Assembly: GCF_905171775.1 (NCBI RefSeq)
Contig: NC_053499.1
Location: 30,495,026 to 30,559,025, forward strand
Reading direction: 5' to 3'
From: Rana temporaria
Lineage: Eukaryota; Chordata; Amphibia; Anura; Ranidae
DNA length: 64,000 nt
The notes beneath the pieces are model-generated. The model was not told the origin of the DNA and did not search any database. It was given only the letters and a program-made list of their open reading frames with translations. A program made the position numbers and the translations under genes. Shown here piece after piece: positions 22,864 to 33,821 of the stretch. Positions within the stretch are counted from its first letter, which is position 1. The number at the start of each line of letters is the position of its first letter.

Positions 22864-24450
22864 GTGCATGATGTCTTCCTTTATTGATAATTGTTTTAGG
22901 GGTTTTTAATTTGATAATTTTTTAAGAATTTTTAATGACACAATTATGCGTTTTTTTTTGCTTTTTATTAATATAGCATAATTTGTGCAGTTTTTTAATT
23001 AGGTAATTATTCGCAAACTTTTGATCCTTACACGTTTGCTTGTGTCATGTCTGTTTTGTGGCGGCATATATGACACTATTTTTGTGACAATTACTAATGA
23101 CCATAATCAATTGTGTTGGTGCGATTCGGTTTTGCCGAGTGTGCATCAGTTTAGAGGATAGATATATGTCTTTTTTGTCAATAACCTGATTTGTATGATA
23201 TCCTCTTCAATTTTAATCTCTATTTTAATTTATATGTTCTTTGATTACCTTTGAATGTGATGTTGTTTTTGGGTCAGCCAATTGGACACCAGTCTCAGAA
23301 GATATATAATTAATTTTTCTATTTTCTTTTTTTATCTGACATGTCTTTTGAACTTTGTACAATATAAGTTTTTTTCTCTATGGCTCCTTCGATAGGATCG
23401 TTTCAGGTTCCTGTCGTTTGGTTATGTATAATTTGTTAACAGTCTGGGAGCATATGCTGCAACCTCGTTTGTTTCCCTGACTTTTGCCCTCAAGCAAGAT
23501 GGTGGACGGACGATCTTCAGAGACTGCTGTCCAGTTGACTCTCCGCCCACTTTACGTTTATATGCGGTGACGCAGAACGTCTCCTCATTCCCGTGACCAC
23601 GTCTAGAGCAGACGAAACGTTGGGAGGCGACGTGCTGACGTCACCGCAATCTGAGGATCCGTTCTGACACGCCGGCCGGCTTTCTCATACCCTGCTGTTA
23701 TTTCTTTATCCAATTGTAAGTGTTACTATTTTATTTTATTAAACATCGCTACGGTATTACGCTATGTGAGTCTTTCTTCCTCCTCTCACATATTCTACCT
23801 GCTGCATCCCCTGTTTCAACATTGGCTGAGACGTCCCATCGCTGCCTACTGTGTTTATCCCCTATGCTCTGACTGATCCTGATGGATCAGTGGCTCTGGT
23901 AAGGGTCAGTGTGTGTACTGGTGGTGGTTTGTCTATGTTCACACTGTCTATTACCAGTCACTGGGGATACATGTTTATGATCATCACACACGGATTTACA
24001 CTATAAGAGTTTTTTCCTTTTATTTGGTCGTTTCACTGATCGATTGGTGACCCTTGGAGGGATTGTATATACAGAGAGGATCCTCTCCAGCATACCCAGT
24101 GAATCCAGCTTGACTTGGTCCGTTAGGATCTTTCTTTGTGGTAAGGGTCAGCAAGTCGTATCTTTTTATTGGAATCAGACTTCACGTAACCTGAATCACA
24201 TTGGGGCGTCACGCTCTGAATTTGTTCTTCACATGGACTTTCATTAATGATTTTTTCTCACTTTTGTATATCACACCACCTTGATAGACATTGTGTTTAT
24301 ATAGCCTTCTGTCCTTTGAAGGCCTTCACTTCATTTTTTTCAGCGCTACTCCATTTTTTTGTATCAGATTTTATGTTAGTATAACATTTTTGAGTTAGCA
24401 GCTTGTTCACGAATTGTTTGCATTAGTAAGCGCACTTTTTTCCCTTTTTA

Positions 24451-24464
24451 TATTCTAGCCTTGT
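24451..24464. repeat. 14-bp target site duplication, right of PLE palindrome
   Basis: tattctagccttgt, exact partner of 16516-16529, directly followed by the 5' part of the interrupted Tc1 transposase on the - strand. Confidence 0.93.
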
Positions 24465-24898
24465 GCAGGTCTACAATCTTGTCCCTGACATCCTTTGACA
24501 GCTCTTTGGTCTTGCTCATGATGGTGAGGTTTGAATGAAAGAGATTCTGTCGACAGGTGTCTTTTATATACATAAGTAGTTGTTGTTAGGAGCACCTTCT
24601 TAAATTGACAGGACTCATCTGTGTACCACATGAGCACATATGGCAGCCAGTCTGTGGGAGCCAGAATTATTGTTTAGTTGGTAGGGGATCAAATAATAAT
24701 TTTACTCACTGAACTGCAACTTAATTTATAATATTTGTGTCATGTGTTTTTTCTGGATTTTTGGTTGATATTCTGTCTCTATCATTTAAAATACACCTAT
24801 GATAAAAGATTATAGACCCCTCAATTCTTTGTAAGTGGGCAAACTTACAAAATCTGCAGGGGATCAAATAATTATTTTCCCCACTGTATCTTCCAATT

Positions 24899-26452
24899 TC
24901 ATCAATAGAAGTAAACAAGGGCCGGTTCATATGGAATGCGTGTGGTCTGTGTTTGAGAGCCTATTCATGTCAATAGACTGCCAAACACTTGGGAACGCTT
25001 AAAAAGTACAGCAGGCGCCAAACCTCATGGTATTGCACTACCATGCTGTTTGGTGGCCACAAATGTGAGCAGTTGTTGCATGCGTTTGGGGTGCCATTAA
25101 CAGCATTTAATGGCAACCACACGCACATCTAGCAAGCGCAGCCCTGTGCAATGCAGAAAATACACAAATAAACACACCTCATACAGTGTGAACTACCCCC
25201 AATATTTTAAACAATTCTGAAAGTGACTGCCGAAGACCCATAGATCTGATCAAAAGAGAGGTATTAGATAACCACTGAGGATAGGGGAGCCATACTTTTT
25301 CCTGCAGTCTTCGAGCTGGTTCGATGAAAGCAGTGCTGGAGACAGTGCTGGAGCATGGAAAGTGTAAGTACAACTTGGCTACCTTTTTATCTTCTTTACA
25401 GGAGAAGATATGGGGGGGGGGGGGGTGTTGCGCTTGCAGGACAGTAAAAAAAAAGTCCTGCTAGCCGCATATTTGGAGCGGTGTGTTTACCACTCCTCCA
25501 CTGCTGCTGCCCATTGAAATCAATGGAAAAGCGTGGCTATACCGCCCGCAATGCGCTGCTTTAGAAGCGCATTGCGGGCGGTTTTAACCCTTTCTTGGCC
25601 ACTAGTGGGGGTTAAAAGCACCCCGCTAGCAGTCGAAATGCGCAGCAAATCCGCCCATAGCGTCGGTGGTAAAAATAGCAGAGTTTTACCGCCGACGCTA
25701 TGGGCGGCTCAGTATGAAAGGTGTCTTACTTTCGTAGAAGCCAGTAATGTCACAGGATGCTGTCCACTAAGAGAGCTGTGCTGCAGCTATGACTCCTGCG
25801 CACATGCATTTATCCATCCAAGCAGCTGGAGCCTGCAAACACGGAAGGATGAAGATTGAAGTCCTGTTAGTGGTGACAGTGCTTTGCTGAATGGTTTTGT
25901 TATTTTTTGTAGTTTACTACCACTTCAATGCATTAAGGTTATATGACATGTATGTAAAACCATAGGGAGTTATTTACGAAAAGGCAAATCCACTTGAAAT
26001 TGCACTGAAAGTGCACTTGGAAGTGCAGTCTCTGTAAATCTGAGGGGAAGATCTGAAATGAGGGGAATCTCTGCTGATTTTATCATCCAATCATGTACAA
26101 GCTAAAAAAAAAACATTTTTTTTCCTTGCATGTCCCCCTCGGATCTACAGTGATTGCTCTTCCAAGTGCACTTTCAGTGCAATTTCAAGTGAACTTTGCA
26201 CTTGTAGTGCAGAATGGGTTTGCCTTTCATAAATAACCCCCTTATTAACTTGATTTGAATCAGAAAGAAAATGGAGTTTAAATAGCTGGTGTTAGGCAAG
26301 TGTACCAGTGATTGCCATACTGGTGTTCCCCTTTAACAATGTCATAACAATTCATCTTTACAAATGGTTACTGTCTGCAATAAGAGCGTGACATATACCA
26401 CAACCTTATTACTGCTTTAATGTTTCTTAAATACATTTTTGTTTTAATACAG
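24899..26452 (+). other. Intron stretch with MITE copies
   Basis: About 24910-25195 starts ggccggttcatatgg and ends gtgtgaacta, a partial MITE of the gttcacac class. 25440-25735 carries gcccgcaatgcgc and its inverse plus cgccgacgctatgggcgg, related to the element at 58934. 25965-26241 is a MITE of the ttatttactaa family (gggagttatttacg / ataaataaccccc). No exon before 26453. Confidence 0.55.
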
Positions 26453-27877
26453 ATAGGAGCAGCCTTCCAAATGTTTATAACAGAATAGATAAGGTCCATC
26501 TCTGTGAAGAACAGAGAAGCGACAGCAACTCTACAGAGAACAAAGCCAAGTTTTTAGCCGTTCAGCCTGGCCTAAATGAGTGCTGTGATGGGGAACCTAC
26601 TGAAGAGCTCCCAGCTGACAGAGCAGACCTGCAGGATCTCGGTGAGGATGGAGAGAGTGCAGCTAAATGCTGCAGCACTCTACAGACACAAGCTATAATG
26701 GAATCTGTCTTGCTACTCCGAGACAATAATAAACCATTGGATGTCTGCAGCCAAGATGCAAACCAGCAGACAGACTGCAGCCATCATAAATCTGGAGAAG
26801 GTACAAGTGAAGTAGTTTATATTGTAATAGATAAGACAGACACTACAGAGAACAAGCAAGGTGTCCTAATAAATGAGACACACGCAAAGGAATCCCAACT
26901 GTTTCCTCTGACTACAGAACAATTAATAAATGGGCATAGTACAGATAAAGAGGACCCTGCATATGGAGACAGCACAGGCAGCTTGTCTTGGGATAAGAAT
27001 AACGATTCTTCTTCAGTTCAGAATTGTGGCACATCAGAGTTGAGCACGGCTTCTTGTCTCAATAATCAAAATACACCGCCTAAAATAGAACTAATGAATG
27101 TGGCACAAGAGAGCAACCCTCGATTTTGTGCAGATTCTTCACTTTCTAAGCAAATAGAGAAAGATAACCAAAGCCTATTTGTAGAAGATACTACCAAACA
27201 CTGTGAGGACATAGGAAGGCCCAGCTGTGGCACAACAGCAGAAAATAAGAGCAGAATAGGCCAGGAGCAGATTTTGGGTTCATTGCCAAGCAATGCTCCA
27301 AACAGTGACGAGGAACCAGTAAAAAATATTCATTTGCAGTCTCCTTCAGATCATAAGCAGGACTGCCAAGGTTCTTGGTCAAATCTGGAGAACACGGATG
27401 TCTCAGAAGTTAAAAATTTACTTGGAGATCGGAGAGAAATGTGTCCCCTAGTGAGGGAAGAAGATGAAAAGCTTGAAGGATCAAACATAAGTGATATCAA
27501 TTATAGAAGAGGATTGCTTGCCGATGGACATAATGTCAATATTTGTCAGGTAACAGAGAGCGGTGAACCACTGAGTGAGGAGAAAGATAATATCAATGTG
27601 GGGAATAACGCGCCTGTTAATTTCACACTTGAAGAAAGTAGCGGACAAACTGTACAAAAGCTTTTCACAAAACCTGTTGGGTCCTCCACAGAAATAGCCA
27701 AAACAAACTCACAAAGAGAAAGGATAACCAACATGTCTGACAACTCAGCAAAACGACTTTGTTTATCCAGAGCCAACCCATGGAATAGTCAGACTTCAAA
27801 CAAACCATCCAGCAGTTTGGGCAATTGTACACTGCCATATTTATCGAGTCGAGATACGTGCAGCAAAGCTGAAATAG
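26453..27877 (+). CDS. CCDC73: CCDC73-like gene, large 1.4-kb coding exon
   Basis: A single open exon of 1425 bp from acceptor taatacag to donor ATAG|gtaggc, phase 1 in and phase 1 out. It encodes about 475 residues. The protein is acidic and rich in Ser, Asn, Asp, Glu and Gln with scattered Cys and no globular domain, signal peptide or membrane segment, so it is probably disordered. One very long low-complexity exon after short coiled-coil exons is what I recall of vertebrate CCDC73. An open frame this long in AT-balanced DNA without transposon homology is strong evidence of a real exon. The first in-frame ATG (26698) is not the start, because the frame is open back to the acceptor. Translation past 27877 runs into intron. 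Confidence 0.85.
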
Positions 27878-28013
27878 GTAGGCAGCAGTATATGTTTATT
27901 TCTGTAAGGCCGATTTATATTATTGTGAGTACTGGTGGCTGTAAACTATAAAATATATTGCTAGAGGTCCACTAACGTGGCTACGTCAGGACATTTCTTA
28001 ATACCATGTAAAT

Positions 28014-28942
28014 CAGGGGTGTCCAACCTGTGGCCCACGACGGCTATGAATGCGATCCTTCATAAAAATTACGATTTTGGTGTGGGGGGGGGGGGGGATT
28101 ATTTTGTAAAAATGTGTTTACACATAAGTGTATTCAAGGCAACGCCCCCCAATATCTATGCGAAAAAATAAAAGCCCATAACCCAATCGCATTCTGCGAT
28201 CCACCAATCAAAACCTCCTCCAGATACCCAAGGCCAGATACAAGTCCAAAGGAGATGGAAGATTTGCAGTCCAGGGACCTCGCCTGTGGAATGCACTACC
28301 AACCACCATCCGACTGGAGTCGGACCACTTGGCCTTCAGGAGAAAGATTAAAACCCATCTCTTCTGAGGTCAAGGGGTTCCTTACCCATGAAATAGATAC
28401 AGCGCCCAGAGGCGATTCAGTTCGCATGGGTTGCGCTTTACAAGTCTCTCTCTCTCTCTACACTTAGGGAACATGCAGCTGAATTAAAATTTGACAGTGT
28501 CTATTTACTGGTCTTTTATAAGTTTTATCTTCCCCAAAAAAATCTCCCACTCTTTACACTCATGCCTTACTCATGTCATCACGTTTCATCATCACCTATA
28601 TTTGTGAGCAACTATTTTCAAGGATGAAGCACGGGTAGCGGAAAATCTGAACCAAAATATCTGATGAGCATCTTGAGAATTGCTACTACATCCATCCAAC
28701 CAGATATTGATGTGTTCATTTATCAAATATGGCACTCGTTTTATGTTGTCCTCTTATTTTTATTTTTTTATATTTATTTTAAAAAAGTAAGTTTTATTAT
28801 CTATATCAGTGATTGTTAACTTGTGATCTGCCCGACTTTTTCTGCTCATGAGCTCTCCTTATTGTTAGTGTATTTTATGTGTGGCCCAAGGCAATTCCTC
28901 TTCCAATGTGGCCTAGGAGGGTCAACAAGTTGGACACCCCTG
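28014..28942 (+). mobile_element. hAT element with transposase remnant
   Basis: Ends cagggGTGTCCAAC and GTTGGACACCCCTG form inverted repeats. Flanking 8-mers atgtaaat (28006-28013) and atgtaaac (28943-28950) agree at 7 of 8 positions. Near 28611 a decayed hAT C-terminal dimerisation region is readable: EQLFSRMKHG, SDEHL, then in a shifted frame LRIATTSIQPDID. A LINE fragment is nested inside at about 28095-28480. Confidence 0.85.
28095..28480 (+). mobile_element. L2/CR1-group LINE 3' fragment nested in hAT element
   Basis: Frame fragments read HKCIQGNAPQYLCEKIKAHN and, in another frame, GDGRFAVQGPRLWNALPTTI and AFRRKIKTHLF, the usual end of CR1/L2-type ORF2. A short (TC)n tract sits at the 3' end near 28446-28460. 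It is nested in the hAT element, so it inserted later or was captured. Confidence 0.75.
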
Positions 28943-29701
28943 ATGTAAACAAACATATTTTAGTTACTTATACTGTACAGCATAAGTGTGTGGCACTAAT
29001 GAAACTTCCTAAAAAAAAATATCAGTTGACAGCAGTACTTTTCTTCTCATGATCAGTTTAGGTGGGGATTGCATAATCTGTATTTGTATGGGCAAAAGAA
29101 GGAACCAAACCATAGGTCCAAAGCCTGGACATTGCTGAATTATTAGCAGCTTTGTGGACCACATAAATTAAGAAATATTGGGGTTTAGTTGCTAAAACTG
29201 CATGGTGCTAAATCTGCTGCAGCTCTGCATAGAAACCAATCAGCTTCCAGGTTTTATTGTCAAAGCTTAAAGGGTCACTAAAGGATTTTTTTTTTTTTGC
29301 TGAAATGACTGTTTACAGGGTATAGAGACATAATAGTTAACTGATTCCTTTTAACAATGATTAAAATCAGATAAAAACCAATCATGTAATGTGCCTGCAG
29401 TTTAGTTTCGTTTTTGCTGTTGTTTCCTGGTTCTCTGATGTACAGAGAGCCAATAGAGGGCAGTAAGCCAATAGAGGGCAGTGATACTTTGTCTAAAACT
29501 CCTCAGCACCAATCCAGTTTCGTTTTACACACAGTAATCACACCTCCTTGATTAGTCACCACAGTGAGAAATCTCCCAGTACTGTGGTGATCAGGAAACA
29601 GACAACCAGGAAGTGTCCAGAACAGAGAGGATTTACAGCAACATCAAAGCAAAAAACGAACAATGAGGACATGAAACCAGGACTTACCAGGACCACACAG
29701 T

Positions 29702-29953
29702 GGGGGGGATTTACTAAAACTGGAGCACTCCAAATCGGGTGCAGCTATGCATACTAACCAATCAGCTTGTTCAATTAAAGGGTCACTAAAGGAATTTTTT
29801 TTTTTTTTAGCTAAATAGCTTCCTTTACCTTACTGCAACCAGCAACCAGTAAGGTAAAGGAAGCTATTTAGCTAAAAAAAATTGAACAAGCTGATTGGTT
29901 AGTATGCATAGCTGCACCCGATTTGGAGTGCTCTAGTTTTAGTAAATCCCCCC
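29702..29953. mobile_element. Nested palindromic MITE
   Basis: Outer inverted ends gggggggatttactaaaac and gttttagtaaatccccccc enclose ggagcac...caagctgattgg arms. Between them lies a second inverted unit (gctaaatagcttcctttacc with its complement, centred near 29845) like that at 34727-35170, apparently inserted in the loop. 28951-29698 has no gene; gggtcactaaagg at 29273 is another copy of the inner end. Confidence 0.7.
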
Positions 29954-30457
29954 CACCATGTGGTCTGCACTGAAAGGCTTTGCCACATTCAGGGTGGAAG
30001 GTATTGGACTCAAGAGAGCAGAGTAGTAGGGGATCACAATAGTGCTCAAGGTTTAAGAGCACACAATGTCATTGACACATCATTGTGCTGCAGTAAGGAT
30101 CTATGACATCACTGGACACTGCAGGGTTCTGTCCAAACTGCAGTACTGCTTGAAGCAGTCTCAGAATAGTCCTACTGCTGCTTGGCATAACCCACACAGG
30201 GTTTCCCCCAGGGTAGAACTGGAAATGTTGTTTAAGACTAATAAAATAAGTTTAGGAGATGGTTGTGGCAAAGTGACCATACTGATAAATGTGTATTACA
30301 ACATATGTATGTATAGCCAAAATATTTGTTCTGACTTTAGATAGTGTAGAAGTCCCTATGAGATTTTTTAGTGCTGGGTCCCTGCTTGGGCGATCCACCC
30401 TCTGTATTTGCCATGTTGACCAATGTCACAGAGACTAAAAGATACTGGGGCAGATTC

Positions 30458-31086
30458 ATCAAGAGATACGACGGCGGATCTCCTGATCCGCCGTCGTATC
30501 TGTGAGAGCCGACGGTTGGATCTGTGAGATCCCACGGTCGGAGCTATGCGACTGATTCATAAGAATCAGTTCCGCATAGATCTCCCTTAGATCCTACTGG
30601 TGTAAGTGACTTACACCGTCGGATCTTAGGCTGCAATATACCGCCGGCCGCTAGGTGTCGTCGCTGTTTTTTACGCGTCGGATATGCAAATGAGGAGAAC
30701 CGCCGATTCAAGACCGAACGCCCGCCTCTTTTTTTTTACGTCGTTTGCGTTCGGCTTTTTCCGGCGGATAGTTACCCCTGCTATATGAGGGGTAGCTAAT
30801 GTTAAGTATGGCCGTCGTTCCCGCGCAGAGATTCAAATTTTTACGTCATTTGGAGCATGCGCACTGGGAAATTTCGCACACATGCGCAGTTAAATCAGCG
30901 TGGGAGTGCGCCTGATTTAAATTGTACACTCCCCCTAGCCGCGGAATTTCAATTCCGCCTGGGGAGTTACGATCCGACGATGCAATTTTCGAGGTAATCG
31001 CTTTGTGAATACTGCACTGGCCTCGCTAAATTGCACCGGCGGATCGTAAATCACATAGATTACGCTAATCTATGTGAATCTAGCCC
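30458..31086. mobile_element. Long-arm MITE (629 bp)
   Basis: Ends gggcagattcatcaag and tgtgaatctagccc, with CTG on both sides (30455-30457, 31087-31089) as probable 3-bp duplication. A perfect hairpin gatacgacggcggatc/gatccgccgtcgtatc lies at 30465-30501. Confidence 0.78.
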
Positions 31087-31173
31087 CTGGAATCCAAAAT
31101 TTCTCCAAAACAAGGGGTAAGGGTAAATCTTCTTATAGGGACACGTCTTACCGTGACAACGATCTAGAAAGGG

Positions 31174-31176
<3 letters not shown>

Positions 31177-31218
<42 letters not shown>
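31177..31218. repeat. (TA)n microsatellite
   Basis: About 20 TA units in the intron just before the exon at 31444. Confidence 0.95.
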
Positions 31219-31223
<5 letters not shown>

Positions 31224-31443
31224 CTATGAATTTTTTGTTATATTTTCTTAAAATATTAACTGATTAAGTTACATTCATACATAACTCATTTAATTGGTAA
31301 ACCTTGTCCGCTTACATCAACAAAATCCTTGCCATGTTGCGATTATTATTTGAGAAAATGAGAAAGGTCCCACTGTTAACAGATGTACTGAAGGAGCAGA
31401 AATTAACTACACAATCTAATTTTTCAAATTCATTATTCATCAG

Positions 31444-31574
31444 GTTCATCAATTAAGAGGCTGGCATTTGACAACTTGTCCATGAATGTCCAACCAGTTC
31501 CCAGGAAGGATCACAGTGCAGAATGGAATGCAATAGCTCAGACGTTTCACAATTCCCCTTTTCCCACAGAAGGC
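31444..31574 (+). CDS. CCDC73: CCDC73-like gene, internal coding exon
   Basis: A 131-bp exon, acceptor attcatcag and donor GGC|gtaagt (consensus). It enters in phase 1, so G from the previous exon plus GT makes Gly, and leaves in phase 0. It encodes SSIKRLAFDNLSMNVQP followed by a stretch containing AEWNAIAQTFHNSPFPTEG. The aromatic WNAIAQTF segment is the most motif-like part of the predicted C-terminal region and may be a conserved short linear motif (inference). Confidence 0.8.
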
Positions 31575-31927
31575 GTAAGTCTATTACAAACCATCAGTCA
31601 CTGCACCTTGACTGATCTAACCTCATAGCTATGTGCAATTGTACAAGCAGCTGGATGCTTCAAGCCTTCGACAGGTTTAATGTACGATGGCCAGGGCAGC
31701 ATGGTCTAATTGGCAAAATAGTATATGGCAGTATTTAAATCAGGCACCTAAAGAAACCTTAACATTACAGGTTTACATGTGTCTATTGCTGGAACCTTAG
31801 TTTAGATCAGATAGGGGCAATCATAAATCAAAGAAACTGAGCCCTTTGGCTGGCTCTGCTGGGTTAATTATGTTGACTGCAAAGATGCTAGCATGTATAT
31901 TTAGTACAAATTACTGTACAATATTTA

Positions 31928-32370
31928 AAGGGGTTATAAAGGATCAGGTTTAAAAAAAACATGTCATACTTACCTCCACTGTGCATATGGTTATGCAGAG
32001 TGGCCCCGATCCTCCTCTTCTGGCGCCTCCTCTTCTTGAGTGTCCAGTCGGGAGAAGCGCTCTATTACAGGACACCCGTGCGGGCACGCTCCCATGTCCT
32101 GATGTTGCATCTGTTGACACAGGTAGCAGAAGTCAGCTCCGCCCCCCCCCATATCATTGGATTTGATTGACCGCAGCGGAAGCCAATGGCTGCGTTGCTA
32201 TCAATCTATCCAATCAGGACACGAGACACCAGCCAGAGCTGGTGTGCTTGTTCTTGTTGCAGGAATTACGGGGCTCAGGTAAGTAAAAGGAGGGCTCTGC
32301 TGCAGTAAAGAATGTTTTTCACCTTAATGCATAGGATGCATTAGGGTGAAAAATGCATAGGGTTTACAAC
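31928..32370. mobile_element. MITE, aaaggggttataaagg family
   Basis: Left end aaaggggttataaagga; right end has gggtttacaacc. The interior holds ctccactgtgcat and a gaggaggcgcc hairpin-prone GC block. Boundaries approximate. Confidence 0.5.
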
Positions 32371-32389
32371 CAACATTAGTGCCAACATA

Positions 32390-33419
32390 CACTATATTGT
32401 CAAAATGATTGGGACGTCTGCCTTTACAAACACCTGAACTTTAATGGCATCCCAGTCTTAATCCGTAGCGTTCAATATTGCGTCCATAAAGACATGGATG
32501 AGCGAATTTGGGGTGAAGGAACTTGACTGTCCTACACAGAGTCCTGACCTCAACCTGATAGAACATCTTTGGGGTGAATTAGAGCGGAGTCTGCGAGCCA
32601 GACCTTATTGTCCAACATCAGTACCTGATATCACAAATGCAGTTCTGGAAAAATGGTCAAACATTCCCATAGACACTCCTAAACCTTGTGGACAGCCTTC
32701 CTAGAAGAGTTGAAGCCGTTATAGCTGCAAAGGGAGGGCCAACGCAATATTGAACCTTATAGACTAATGGCCAGATTCAGAAACAGTTACGCCGGCATAT
32801 CAGTAGATACGCCGTTGTAACTCTGAATCTACGCTGTCGTAAATGTAAGCGTATTCTGGAAACCAGATACGCTTAAATTAGACTAAGATACGAGCAGCGT
32901 AAGTCTCCTACGCCGTCGTATCTTAGAGTGCATATTTACACTGGCCGCTAGGTGGCGTTGCCGTTGAGTTTGGCGTAGAATATGCAAATATGTTGTTTGC
33001 GTAAGTCGTCCGTGAATGGGGCTGGACGTAATTTACGTTCACGTCGAAACCAATACGTCCTTGGGGCGTACTTTGGAGCAATGCACACTGGGATATGTAC
33101 ACGGACGGCGCATGCGCCATTCGTAAAAAAAACGTCAATCACGTCGGGTCACCAATCATTTACATAAAACACGCCCCCTCATTTAAATTAGGCTCGCTTA
33201 CGCCGGCCCCATTTACGCTACGCCGCCGTAACTTAGGAGGCAAGTGCTTTGTGAATACAGCACCTACCTCTCTGATATACAGCGGCGTAGCGTAAATACG
33301 GTACGCTACGCCGCCTTAAAGATACACACATCTACCTGAATCTGGCTATAAGACTGGGATGCCATTAAAGTTCATGTGTGTATAAAGGCAGATGTCCCAA
33401 TACTTTTGACAATATAGTG
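32390..33419 (+). mobile_element. Tc1-like transposon fossil with internal deletion
   Basis: Terminal repeats cactatattgtcaaaa (32390) and ttttgacaatatagtg (ending 33419) are flanked by TA (32388-32389, 33420-33421). The only coding remnant is the DDE C-terminal part, TQSPDLNLIEHLWGELERSL at about 32540-32600, so most of the transposase is deleted. A MITE is nested at 32768-33348. Confidence 0.88.
32768..33348. mobile_element. Harbinger-like MITE nested in the Tc1 fossil
   Basis: Ends tggccagattcag and ctgaatctggcta are inverted repeats. TAA flanks it on both sides (32765-32767, 33349-33351), and removing it restores the known Tc1 string actaagactggg. Arms contain the recurrent tacgccgg, tacgctacgccgcc and gcatgcgcc blocks seen in other MITEs of this window. 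TAA fits PIF/Harbinger target choice. No coding capacity. Confidence 0.82.
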
Positions 33420-33421
33420 TA

Positions 33422-33821
33422 GTTTTTCCAGTTTAAAAAAAAAAAAAAAAAAAAAGGCAGTTAGCAAAGCTAGACTGTCTCATTAGTTGATAATTTCTGT
33501 TTTTCTTGTGTGAAAATACAGCAGTATGTTTTTTTTAACAATATCTGTTTATTGGCATTTGCATACAGTGGTATGTTTATTGAAAAGTTCACTGGCCATC
33601 CATGAAGCCTATTCTAAGCTTTGTCACTTTATTCCTTGAGACTAAAGAGGCTACTGTACATGTATTTCTGTCGCAGGAAATGTGGAGCCTTCTTATCCAT
33701 CAGAGAAGCAATGGCCCACAGCCCTGTGTATTTGTGTATAATGTTAATGGAGAGAAAATGGTTATTGACCAAAAAGAACTAGATGCATGCTGTTTTTAAG
33801 CCATTTCCTCTTTTTGTTTAG
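33422..33821 (+). other. Intron stretch with A run
   Basis: A run of A at 33435-33455, then unique AT-rich sequence up to the acceptor of the last CCDC73-like exon. A 65-codon frame at 33602-33799 ends before that acceptor and shows no splice support. Confidence 0.5.

Larger units (their letters stand above)
16530..24450. mobile_element. Penelope-like element insertion: near-perfect head-to-head inverted pair
   Basis: A 7921-bp insertion made of two Penelope-like (PLE) copies in opposite orientation with 5' ends meeting. Arms 16530-20318 and 20559-24347 are 3789 bp each and strictly mirror-symmetric (paired coordinates sum to 40877 at both ends and at the ORF stops), so they contain no net indel. 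The one amino-acid change comes from a G/A difference near 18930/21947. The 240-bp spacer (20319-20558) is extra 5' leader of the left copy. The right copy alone carries a 103-bp 3' tail (24348-24450). A 14-bp target duplication (tattctagccttgt) flanks it at 16516-16529 and 24451-24464. The target is the transposase of a Tc1-like element. Confidence 0.93.
15610..24519 (-). pseudogene. Tc1-like transposase pseudogene, split by PLE
   Basis: It starts at ATG 24519 on the - strand with MSKTKELSKDVRDKIVDLHK, the usual N-terminal DNA-binding start of Tc1 transposases. It is cut by the PLE after DLHKARI and resumes at 16515 with [16 protein letters not shown]. The catalytic-domain remnants include [13 protein letters not shown] and [12 protein letters not shown] segments (about 15860-16100) and [15 protein letters not shown] (about 15765-15810), in shifted frames. 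Frameshifts and a stop after WKELKL show it was dead, or dying, independently of the insertion. Confidence 0.85.
15414..24896 (-). mobile_element. Tc1-like DNA transposon interrupted by the PLE insertion
   Basis: Terminal inverted repeats start cagtggggaaaataa at 15414 and end at 24896, flanked by TA (15412-15413 and 24897-24898). The inverted ends stay alignable for roughly 200 bp. Without the PLE and one target duplication the element is about 1.55 kb, a normal Tc1 length. The transposase lies on the - strand. Confidence 0.9.
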
